From Planctomycetales bacterium (lineage in GTDB: Bacteria > Planctomycetota > Phycisphaerae > SM23-33), in contig DAOVFI010000203.1 in assembly GCA_030673005.1 (NCBI GenBank), forward strand, positions 1-5,048: a DNA stretch of 5,048 nucleotides. The letters are read 5' to 3'. Under the pieces are notes generated by a model. It saw only the letters and a program-made list of their open reading frames with translations. It did not search any database and was not told where the DNA came from. The stretch's first letter is position 1. Each line of letters begins with the position of its first letter. The position numbers and the translations under genes were made by a program. This document shows, one piece after another, positions 1 to 5,048 of the stretch.

Positions 1-45
1 GGTTACGCAGGCACAGGTGTTCAGTTTTTCAGTTTCCGTCAAGTC

Positions 46-70
46 CGGAGCTTTGCACAGTTTTGCTCCG
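46..70. other. Small hairpin beyond the tRNA-like fragment
   Basis: CGGAGC at 46-51 and GCTCCG at 65-70 form a perfect 6-bp inverted repeat around a 13-base loop. It lies just downstream of the 3' end of the minus-strand tRNA-like fragment, so it could once have helped end that transcript. No clear U-run follows the hairpin in the minus direction, so a classical intrinsic terminator is not supported. Nothing else is recognisable in bases 1-108. Confidence 0.25.
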
Positions 71-108
71 CCTGTTAGAAGCGGTCTTCGACTATCAGCC
101 GGAATTAA

Positions 109-172
109 CGGAGAGGGTGGGATTCGAACCCGCCCCTCCTCTTTAATGTTAAGGAACAACGGTTTTGACCGC
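109..172 (-). pseudogene. 3' half of a tRNA-Ser-like gene, probable attachment-site remnant
   Basis: Read on the minus strand, this stretch has the 3' half of a class II tRNA. There is an acceptor 3' strand CCTCTCC (116-110) with discriminator G (109). The T arm has loop TTCGAAT and stem GCGGG/CCCAC with one C-A mismatch. A long variable arm has UCCUU (155-151) pairing with GAGGA (141-137). The anticodon-type stem pairs GCGGT (172-168) with ACCGT (163-159). The long variable arm and the sequence favour Ser over Leu. The anticodon loop is only CAAA (4 nt instead of 7), and no D arm or matching GGAGAGG acceptor strand exists at higher coordinates, so this is not a working tRNA. CCA is not encoded after the discriminator base. 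Tyrosine integrases often recombine in the anticodon or T arm and leave such 3' fragments at the distal end of an island; here the island would lie at higher coordinates. Ordinary decay of a tRNA gene is the alternative. Confidence 0.6.
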
Positions 173-220
173 AAGCCTTTTTTCTGCAAGAAATGATGTC
201 TATGATAGGTTAATATTCGC

Positions 221-274
221 ACACGATTCCTACACGATTCGTGACTCTAAAAATAGGACAGTCAGTAGGACAGT
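221..274. repeat. Two pairs of tandem 9-bp direct repeats beside the tRNA fragment
   Basis: ACACGATTC occurs at 221-229 and 232-240 (11-bp period). TAGGACAGT occurs at 254-262 and 266-274 (12-bp period). Both pairs are spaced by about one helical turn and sit 50-110 bp inside the tRNA 3'-half. Closely spaced direct repeats next to an attachment core are typical of integrase arm-type sites or excisionase sites, but no integrase gene is in the window, so the role is inferred. Confidence 0.45.
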
Positions 275-712
275 GCCTCAAAATAGCAAGGTTTTTTCCG
301 ACTGGCAGATCATCCAGACACCAAGCTATTCACTACGGTGTGTACGTGCCGGGCGGTACGATTTTGAAACCCATTTTTCATTCGTGAGTGAATGGCAATA
401 GACATACAGATATTTTCCCAATAATCCACAAAATGACCTTCGGATTCAATGTACGATTCCAAAAAAGAAAGGACTGACTGTGCCTGGCCCTTCGGTCAAA
501 GGAGTTCCCTCCATAGGCGGTCCCTGGCCTGTTTTTTCTCTTGAATCGTTATATCCCTGGTGGTACACTCACTTCCGTATGTTGAAATCAAATTTCCTAT
601 CAGTTAACGAGGACTGGCTTACCTTCGCCGCAGGGGCCGGTAGGCTCCGGATTGTGGCGAAAAGCCGTAGCCACAGGCGGCTCACCTGTGGTCGGCGGCC
701 GGCTGTGATATT
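275..712. other. Spacer with no convincing gene
   Basis: Two plus-strand frames are open here (165-401 from TTG and 480-752 from GTG). Neither has a good ribosome binding site, a recognisable motif or a normal residue pattern; the second runs through both hairpins and over the start of the next gene. I therefore call no protein. The stretch changes from AT-rich at its left end to GC-rich at its right end, near the VCBS gene. Its only supportable elements are the promoter-like pair at 541-569 and the hairpins from 671. Confidence 0.5.
541..569 (+). promoter_or_regulatory. Possible sigma70-type promoter for the VCBS gene
   Basis: TTGAAT (541-546) and TACACT (564-569) are separated by 17 bases; each matches 4 of 6 consensus positions. 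Transcription would start near 576 and give a leader of about 170 nt containing both downstream hairpins. The match is weak and could arise by chance in this AT-richer stretch. Confidence 0.22.
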
Positions 713-733
713 GTGCAGGCGAGTCGCCTGCAC
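671..733. repeat. Pair of REP-like hairpins with CAGGCG core
   Basis: Two hairpins of the same design lie 21 bp apart. The left one pairs CCACAGGCG (671-679) with CACCTGTGG (683-691) over the triplet loop GCT, with one C-A mismatch. The right one pairs GTGCAGGCG (713-721) with CGCCTGCAC (725-733) over the triplet loop AGT and is perfect. Both have 9-bp arms, a 3-nt loop and the internal core CAGGCG. Repetition of one design with different outer bases is typical of dispersed palindromic (REP-like) elements. The right hairpin ends 4 bases before the AAAGGA ribosome binding site of the next gene, so if transcribed it would fold in the leader and could affect mRNA stability or translation. Confidence 0.6.
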
Positions 734-748
734 TACGAAAGGACGACC

Positions 749-1921
749 ATGAATTACCGATCCGTGTGCCTGGCGTTGTTGACCCTTGTCTTCTGCCTGC
801 CGGCGGCCGTGGCGGCCGAGATGCGATTCAAGCATCACTTCGGCGATCGCAACCTGTCGGGCAGCGCCTGGGGCCAGACGGCATTGGCCGACCTCGACGG
901 CGACCTGGACTTCATCACCGGCCGAAGCGGCGGGGACGTCATCTGGTACGAGTATCACGCGGCGGACCGTTGGACGCGGCACCTTCTCGGCCGCAATTCG
1001 CCGTCGGAGGTGGGTGGGGCCGGGCTGGACGTCAACCGCGACGGACGGCCCGACTTCGTCGCCGGCGGGGCCTGGTATGAGAACCCCAGCGATCCGAGAA
1101 AGATGACCTTCAAGCGACACGTCTTCGACGCCGGGCTGACCAAGGTGCACGATGTGCGGATTGCCGATCTCGACGGTGACGCGATACCCGACGTGGTGAC
1201 CATGTCGGACCGCAACGACGTGCGGTGGTACAAGGTCAACGCCGATCCGACAGCCGCATGGAAGGCCACCACGATCGGCCCGCCGGTCCACTCGGGAATC
1301 TGCACCGGTGACATCGATGCCGACGGCGACACGGACGTGGTCCGCAGCAACGTATGGTTCGAGAACCTCCAGGCGGGCCGAAAGTGGGTGTCGCACCGCA
1401 TGACCGAACCGTGGGGCGACACCGCCCTACCCTGGCAGGACAACGCCACGCAGACCCGCACCGGCGACCTAAACGGCGACAGCCGGCTCGACGTGGTAAT
1501 CGCCGACGGCGAGAACCGCAACGCCCGGATCGGTTGGCTGGAGGCACCGTCTGATCCGAAGAAGGGCCGTTGGATCACCCATCTGCTGCCCAAGGCGGAC
1601 ACGGCCGCCCGGGGGGCGTATCACTGTCTGCACGTGGGCGACTTCAACGGCGACGGCCGCCCGGACGTGTTTTCGGCGGAGATGGAGGCGTTTTGCGGTG
1701 ACCGCCCGCCGCGATGGTTCGTCTGGGAGAACATCGACGGCAAGGGCAACTTCCGCGAGCACGTCGTGCTCGACGCCAACCTCGGTGCCCACGAGGCGGT
1801 CTGCGGCGACGTCGACGCCGACGGCGATCTGGACGTCTGTTCGAAGCTGTGGCTGCCGATCAAGTCCAACGCCAACGGAGGCCGCAACCATTTCGACTTC
1901 CTGGAGAACCTGGCCAAGTAG
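749..1921 (+). CDS. Secreted seven-repeat FG-GAP/VCBS beta-propeller-like protein
   Basis: The product has 390 residues. Residues 1-23 are a signal peptide (basic start, hydrophobic core, AVAA before the likely cut), so it is exported. Seven Asp-rich calcium-loop motifs of the FG-GAP/VCBS type follow, at about residues 48, 94, 140, 188, 240, 298 and 354 (for example DVNRDGRPD, DIDADGDTD, DFNGDGRPD). Most are followed by an aromatic WYEN/WFEN/WLE strand and a P/SDP turn. Spacing of 46-58 residues and seven copies suit a seven-bladed propeller. The first loop, DLDGDLD, is two residues shorter than the others. No catalytic domain or anchor is seen, so it may bind ligand, carbohydrate or partner proteins at the surface; the true role is unknown. 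ATG at 749 is preferred to an in-frame GTG at 713: AAAGGA (738-743) is well spaced, the signal peptide begins there, and the extra 12 codons fall in a hairpin. It is markedly GC-richer than the genes to the right. Confidence 0.92.
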   Translation: MNYRSVCLALLTLVFCLPAAVAAEMRFKHHFGDRNLSGSAWGQTALADLDGDLDFITGRSGGDVIWYEYHAADRWTRHLLGRNSPSEVGGAGLDVNRDGRPDFVAGGAWYENPSDPRKMTFKRHVFDAGLTKVHDVRIADLDGDAIPDVVTMSDRNDVRWYKVNADPTAAWKATTIGPPVHSGICTGDIDADGDTDVVRSNVWFENLQAGRKWVSHRMTEPWGDTALPWQDNATQTRTGDLNGDSRLDVVIADGENRNARIGWLEAPSDPKKGRWITHLLPKADTAARGAYHCLHVGDFNGDGRPDVFSAEMEAFCGDRPPRWFVWENIDGKGNFREHVVLDANLGAHEAVCGDVDADGDLDVCSKLWLPIKSNANGGRNHFDFLENLAK

Positions 1922-1938
1922 GCCGCGGCATTCCGTAC

Positions 1939-1983
1939 GGTCAAAGTATTGAGCCGAAGTCCAACTGCTGACTTCGATTGACC
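1939..1983. other. Stem-loop after the VCBS gene
   Basis: CGAAGTC (1955-1961) pairs with GACTTCG (1970-1976) over an 8-nt loop. An outer pair GGTCAA (1939-1944) and TTGACC (1978-1983) extends it across an asymmetric internal bulge. It lies 18-62 bases after the stop codon, where a transcript end or a 3' protective structure would be expected. There is no U-run after it, so I do not call it an intrinsic terminator. Confidence 0.35.
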
Positions 1984-2367
1984 TTGCCCGTTGGCCAAGA
2001 GGCTCACACTTGGTCGAGAGTATGAACAGAAGTGTCGTCCACCCGCGGCGTCTTTCTTGATTTGGGCGTCGGTCGAGCCAAGTTCTGGTGTCCCATCTAA
2101 CCTTCGGAATGCGGCGTGTCCGAAAAACCTCGAGCCAACCGTTTCTTTCGACAGTGTGTACTTGTCAAGGGCTGATATGGAACGACCTTTGTCAAGCCAT
2201 AATATTTAGTTGTTTTATTCTTTTCTACATCTTCTTAATGACACTTCAAGGTGCAGGTGGCTTCGACGATGAATCAGTCTGATATTCGTGGATTAGTCCG
2301 CCATTAGAGGACCAGAGCCGACATTGATATTCTTCGTCAGGAGCACTTTGTTGCCTTAGCGAGTGTT

Positions 2368-2481
2368 CTACAGAACCATCTCCGCGATTTCTTCTATGGT
2401 CATCGCTTTGTCATAAACCTGAACACCCTCAAAGGGTTCTCTTGCCGAAGCAAGCAACACTGCCGTCCTGCATAGCGCGAT
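2368..2481 (-). pseudogene. Possible LamG/concanavalin-like domain C-terminal remnant
   Basis: Following an in-frame TGA at 2482-2484, the minus strand is open for 37 codons and stops with TAG at 2368-2370. The final part reads FEGVQVYDKAMTIEEIAEM. This resembles the ends of LamG-like (concanavalin A-like) domains, usually of the form 'F-G-(I/L)-D-x-V-R-(I/V)-Y-(D/N)-[RKH]-A-L-[ST]-x-x-E-I-A-x-L'. The usual D-x-V-R element is partly lost. Codons before Arg-Glu-Pro-Phe do not look like the family, and no start codon with a ribosome binding site is present. LamG domains are common in secreted planctomycete proteins, so a decayed tail of such a gene is plausible. A chance frame cannot be excluded in so short a piece. 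Confidence 0.35.
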
Positions 2482-2605
2482 TCAAGAGGATATGACCTTA
2501 TCTTTTGAGGGTGGCTCTTGCCAAATGCGTGATAGAAATACCCAGAAAATTCTATCCCGTTTGTAAAGTTTTGGTCGCTTAATAGTTCTTAGCTGGACGG
2601 CCAAT

Positions 2606-2620
2606 TCAGGAAGTTCCTGA
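2606..2620. other. 15-bp palindrome downstream of the GH30 gene
   Basis: TCAGGAAGTTCCTGA is a perfect palindrome with a single central base. It is flanked on both sides by CCAATTC (2601-2607, overlapping its left end, and 2626-2632). It starts 18 bases beyond the GH30 stop codon on the minus strand. Without a T-run it is not a normal terminator; a dimeric protein binding site or an mRNA 3' fold is possible. Confidence 0.3.
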
Positions 2621-2638
2621 GACCTCCAATTCTCTTCA

Positions 2639-4057
2639 TCAGGTTATTTTGCCCGAGAAAGTGACGATGCTCTGGGGCGTCATCTGGAAAGTGGCCTTGT
2701 TGTCACTGACCCTCACTTCGCCCACTTCCTGCAGGTTCTCGGATGCCGAAGTGCGATATACTTTCAGCGAAGCCAGGCCCTTAAGATTATTGAAAGCCAA
2801 ATTCAGTGTTTGCTCCTGCCCGGTGGGATTGATGGCTACGACGGTCAAGTCCCTGGTCTTCTCATGAAAGAAAGCGCCCACCTGGACGGCGCCGAAACCG
2901 GGCTGGGCGTCGATGCGTTGGGCGCCGGGCCGGATGAACTTGCTGTAATGCATGGCTGTGTAGGTTTTCGGCGTGTACCTGCTCATCACCATGATAGCGT
3001 GGATGGATTCTCTACCTTCGGTAACCTGCCAGGGAACGAAGGCCGAGCAGTTACCGGCCACCAGCGCATTATGAAGGGCATTGCCGATACCTCTGTGAAT
3101 AGGGCTGGGCCAATCGTGTCCGCCGGTGCCGCCCTCGGTTATCCAGAAGGGCTTACTGGTATCCTTTATCATATCCCAAAACCTGCCGGACGAAGTGGCT
3201 GACATTTCGGCCTTGACTCCGTCCTCATACCCGTGGGTCGCAAATACATCGAGCGCTTCCAGGGCCTTCGGACTATCCATAATGGTTTTAACGTAGGAAC
3301 CCGTACCACCTTCATACATATGGCTGGTCATAGTTTCGGGCCCGAATATCTTGACGTGACTGTAGCCTTCTTCATTCAGCATCTTGCGGAGCATGATCAA
3401 GATAGTGACGTAGTCCCTGCCGTCCCATACGCAGCTCTCGAAAGACTGGGTGAACTGAACCTCATTGCCGGGGCTCACAGCGTAAAATGGTACCCCTTGC
3501 TTGTCGTGGATCTTGACGTATTCGGCCATCCACTTACAGAAGTGCCGGAAATGCTTTGGATTGACTCGGTTATTGAAGTTGCCATAACCTCCTGCCCGAA
3601 TGGCGTTAGACCGTTTGTCCGTGATGGATTTGTTCATTTTCATCCAGGCCGGCGGGCTCCAGACCGTTCCGATTATCTTGATCTCCGGATTTATTTTAAG
3701 GATGTCCCGGCCAAAATCTACGAATATCCGGGGCCGACCGCCGTTGGCCTCCATGTCGAAATCCTCGCAGCGGATTTGCCGCCAGTCTTCCGTCGGCTTC
3801 TCGAACGCCGGGCCCCACATATTCACGCGCAGCATATTGCAGCCGACACCCTCGACGTAGATTCTCTGGAACTCCTCCGTGCGGTAGAGCTCGCGGAACC
3901 TCTCGGTCCATGCAATAAGGCAGGTCCCGAAACCTTCTATGTTCTGGTACCGTTTGGCCCCATCCACTGTAACGTCCACCGAATAAGCCGAACCGGCTGG
4001 AACAAAAATACCCAAAATAAATAGAAGTGCTATTACCCAGACGAACCTGACACTCAT
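2639..4057 (-). CDS. Secreted GH30-family glycoside hydrolase
   Basis: The product has 472 residues, complete. Residues 1-24 are a signal peptide ending GSA, so the enzyme is exported. The early Q-N-I-E-G-F-G motif (38-44), VWSPPAWMK (132-140), the acid/base Asn-Glu at 198-199 in SPGNEV, HGY (275-277), the nucleophile Glu308 in WITEGG and WQ (343-344) are the landmarks of a clan GH-A (beta/alpha)8 barrel of family GH30. HYSKFIRPGAQRI (370-382) leads into a C-terminal beta-sandwich (about 383-472) as usual for GH30. Known members cleave beta-linked glycans such as glucuronoxylan, beta-1,6-glucan or glucosylceramide; substrate cannot be read here. Oddity: the acid/base Glu is followed by Val rather than the usual Pro. 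ATG at 4057 is supported by AAGGAGA (4069-4063) five bases upstream and by the signal peptide. The nearest same-strand gene is the enolase-family gene, 660 bp upstream. Confidence 0.93.
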   Translation of the reverse strand: MSVRFVWVIALLFILGIFVPAGSAYSVDVTVDGAKRYQNIEGFGTCLIAWTERFRELYRTEEFQRIYVEGVGCNMLRVNMWGPAFEKPTEDWRQIRCEDFDMEANGGRPRIFVDFGRDILKINPEIKIIGTVWSPPAWMKMNKSITDKRSNAIRAGGYGNFNNRVNPKHFRHFCKWMAEYVKIHDKQGVPFYAVSPGNEVQFTQSFESCVWDGRDYVTILIMLRKMLNEEGYSHVKIFGPETMTSHMYEGGTGSYVKTIMDSPKALEALDVFATHGYEDGVKAEMSATSSGRFWDMIKDTSKPFWITEGGTGGHDWPSPIHRGIGNALHNALVAGNCSAFVPWQVTEGRESIHAIMVMSRYTPKTYTAMHYSKFIRPGAQRIDAQPGFGAVQVGAFFHEKTRDLTVVAINPTGQEQTLNLAFNNLKGLASLKVYRTSASENLQEVGEVRVSDNKATFQMTPQSIVTFSGKIT

Positions 4058-4133
4058 GATTATCTCCTTCCCAGACTCCGACTACTTTTTAAAGCCGAAT
4101 TTTATTCCCGTTCAAGCGTTGTAAGAGTTCAAA

Positions 4134-4161
4134 ATTCTAATAGATTGTGAAAAAAGTGCAA
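4134..4161 (-). promoter_or_regulatory. Probable promoter of the GH30 gene
   Basis: On the minus strand TTGCAC (4161-4156) and TAGAAT (4139-4134) are separated by 16 bases, 4 of 6 and 5 of 6 matches to the sigma70 consensus. Transcription would start near 4127 and give a leader of about 70 nt ending in the AAGGAGA ribosome binding site. The stretch is strongly AT-rich. A separate promoter here argues that the GH30 gene need not be co-transcribed with the enolase-family gene. Confidence 0.45.
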
Positions 4162-4190
4162 GATAATTAAGGTCGGTGCGGGTGTGTCGT

Positions 4191-4568
4191 CGGTAACGAT
4201 ATACTTGTGGACAAAGCAAAGGGCGAGGGCAGAAGGTCGATAGCCGTGGCTGCCTTCGTGACATCGTTGTTACCGAACAACCCCGCTTCGGTCACCGCGC
4301 GGTGTCTCAGGAAAGTAGTCGCGCCCTCGGCCGCCTGCGAGCTGCGGACAATAACCCCACGAACAGAATCAAGCGCAATCGCTGCCTGTCCATCACCCGA
4401 GCCGGGCTGCCGACCGCGCAAGCCGAGTTCACCCTGCGCCTTGACCGGGTTCATAGTATGACCTTCGCCTCACCAGCGTAAGACTCTGGCTCTTCTCTGC
4501 ATCCCCCCTCGGATCAACAAGACCCTGCATTGCTTTTGGACGCGTATGTGTCCGACCAATGCGCGCAC
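4191..4568 (-). ncRNA. Structured GC-rich block, possible truncated group II intron-like RNA
   Basis: This block is GC-richer than the AT-rich DNA to its left and is packed with local inverted repeats. On the minus strand it can be read from GTGCGCGC (4568-4561), which fits the 5' GTGCG start of group II introns. GCATTG/CAATGC (4562-4557 with 4532-4527) encloses GGAC/GTCC. GGGTC/GATCC closes a 5-nt loop (4525-4511), GCCAG/CTGGT follows (4490-4472), and GGTCAT/ATGAACC folds over ACT (4463-4448). Two of these stems have a G-U pair only in the minus-strand RNA and a mismatch in the plus-strand RNA, which favours a minus-strand transcript. A long inverted repeat (CGGTAAC 4191-4197 with GTTACCG 4269-4275) closes the left end. 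No domain V-like hairpin and no reverse transcriptase are seen, so an intact intron is excluded. Opposing open frames of 84 and 95 residues have no known motif. A decayed protein gene is the alternative. Confidence 0.3.
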
Positions 4569-4720
4569 CTTGCGGATAATCGTTTCCTCAACGGCTGTAA
4601 TGAATGGGCCGGGAAGCCGGGCTCACGCGACGGCGCCGCAAGTTGGCGTCGCTGACCCTCAGAAACCATCCGTTTACAATCAGAACCATCAAATCATCAT
4701 TCTTTGTTTTCTTTTGTGGA

Positions 4721-5048
4721 CTATCCTTTGACCACCTCATGCTTTTTAATGAAATCCGGGTCAATCTCCACACCTAAACCCGGACCGGTAGGGACTTTAA
4801 TCTTTCCATCCACCACTGACAGGGGCGATGTTTTACATTCAAATTGCACATTCGTGTTTAATCCTTTGAATTCATGATGAGCAAATGCATTGGGAAGGGC
4901 AGATACAAAATGAATCATGTAAAGGTATCCGAGTCCTCCACCAGACATATGCGGCGTACAAGCTTTTCCGAATGCCTGTGCCATACGTGCCACTTTCATC
5001 GAACGAATCATGCCACCAAAATAATAGTTATCAGGTTGAACAATTTGA
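4721..5048 (-). CDS. Enolase-superfamily (mandelate racemase type) enzyme, C-terminal part
   Basis: The frame runs off the right edge, so only the last 108 residues are visible. It shows the end of the (beta/alpha)8 barrel and the C-terminal capping part of mandelate racemase/muconate-lactonizing enzymes: QPDNYYFGG, then TPHMSGGGLG, ALPN, HHEF and the closing PTGPGLGVEID. Counting from the first complete visible codon, Asp6 and His33 are 27 residues apart, the same spacing as the Asp270-His297 dyad of Pseudomonas mandelate racemase, and Glu59 may match its Glu317. This supports a sugar-acid dehydratase, epimerase or cycloisomerase rather than an enolase proper. The substrate cannot be told. 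It would act in the cytoplasm with Mg2+. ATG at 5011 is an internal Met in the GGM motif, not the start. TAG at 4723-4721 ends the gene. Codons are AT-richer than in the VCBS gene. A role in using sugar acids freed by the GH30 enzyme is possible but not shown. Confidence 0.88.
   Translation of the reverse strand, partial: QIVQPDNYYFGGMIRSMKVARMAQAFGKACTPHMSGGGLGYLYMIHFVSALPNAFAHHEFKGLNTNVQFECKTSPLSVVDGKIKVPTGPGLGVEIDPDFIKKHEVVKG

Larger units (their letters stand above)
1984..2638. other. Convergent spacer without an intact gene
   Basis: This stretch separates the plus-strand VCBS gene from the minus-strand GH30 gene, so both genes end towards it. The open frames are short (64-72 residues), lack ribosome binding sites and show no known motif. 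An octamer TTGTCAAG is present twice (2162-2169 and near 2190). A T-rich part at about 2204-2235 carries no clear hairpin before it. The only protein-like signal is the minus-strand fragment at 2368-2481. Confidence 0.5.

Noticed and set aside
221..274. CRISPR array
   Set aside because: The repeats are only 9 bp, occur twice each and have 2-3 bp between copies; there are no regular spacers or Cas genes.
165..401. Plus-strand 78-residue frame from TTG
   Set aside because: It begins inside the tRNA-like anticodon stem, has no ribosome binding site, runs through the tandem repeats and shows no known motif.
713..748. Longer N-terminus of the VCBS protein from GTG 713
   Set aside because: The 12 extra codons are the right-hand hairpin plus the ribosome binding site, and would push the signal peptide inward; ATG 749 is better.
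480..752. Plus-strand 90-residue frame from GTG
   Set aside because: It passes through both hairpins, overlaps the VCBS start codon and has an arginine-rich tail typical of translated GC-rich non-coding DNA.
569..1396. 275-residue minus-strand frame opposite the VCBS gene
   Set aside because: It is an antisense shadow created by the codon bias of a GC-rich gene; it lacks any family pattern, while the plus strand has signal peptide and seven repeats.
2606..2620. Intrinsic terminator of the GH30 gene
   Set aside because: The palindrome has almost no loop and no U-run follows it on the minus strand.
3233..4024. 263-residue plus-strand frame opposite the GH30 gene
   Set aside because: The GH30 motifs, signal peptide and ribosome binding site are all on the minus strand; this frame has no supporting features.
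4167..4461. Opposing 95- and 84-residue frames in the GC-rich block as protein genes
   Set aside because: Both strands are open, neither shows a known motif or a proper ribosome binding site, and the stem pattern explains the stretch better as RNA.
4588..4773. 61-residue minus-strand frame overlapping the enolase-family end
   Set aside because: It overlaps the well-supported enolase-family reading frame in another phase and lacks any motif.

Overview
The window looks like a piece of a Planctomycetota (or at least PVC-group) chromosome, probably from a carbohydrate-degrading member. This rests on the kind of genes present: a secreted protein with seven calcium-loop FG-GAP/VCBS repeats and 'WYENPSDP'-type linkers, a secreted GH30 glycosidase, and an enolase-superfamily sugar-acid enzyme. 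Two CAGGCG-core hairpins and long, weakly coding spacers fit as well. The assignment is an inference from protein style, not from a marker gene. Base composition is mosaic: the VCBS gene is about 63% GC in a sampled line, the GH30 gene is roughly half GC and uneven, and the enolase-family end and most spacers are AT-richer.

Layout. Bases 1-172 hold a small hairpin and, on the minus strand, the 3' half of a tRNA-Ser-like gene (acceptor 3' strand, T arm, long variable arm, anticodon stem with a shortened loop). No 5' half follows, which is what a displaced tRNA 3' end at the edge of an integrated element looks like. Two tandem direct-repeat pairs (221-240 and 254-274) follow at once. Bases 275-712 have no convincing gene, only a possible promoter (541-569) and two REP-like hairpins (671-691 and 713-733), the second just upstream of the ribosome binding site of the first real gene. 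The plus-strand CDS 749-1921 encodes a complete 390-residue exported seven-repeat beta-propeller-like protein. A stem-loop lies after its stop.

Bases 1984-2638 are a convergent spacer without an intact gene. They hold a minus-strand fragment resembling the C-terminal end of a LamG/concanavalin-like domain, and a 15-bp palindrome. The minus-strand CDS 2639-4057 is a complete, exported GH30-like glycoside hydrolase with a good ribosome binding site and a plausible promoter at 4134-4161. Bases 4191-4568 form a GC-richer island, rich in inverted repeats, that looks more like a structured RNA or a decayed element than a protein gene; a truncated group II intron is one candidate. At the right edge, 4721-5048 (minus) is the C-terminal end of a mandelate-racemase-type enolase-superfamily enzyme, cut by the window.

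How the genes may work together: the exported GH30 enzyme would release sugars or sugar acids outside the cytoplasm, and the enolase-superfamily enzyme could dehydrate, epimerise or cycloisomerise a sugar acid inside the cell. Both lie on the minus strand, but the 660-bp gap and a separate promoter argue against a tight operon. The VCBS protein may be a surface or binding protein; nothing ties it directly to the other two. The most interesting signals are the tRNA 3'-half with adjacent repeats and the structured block at 4191-4568.
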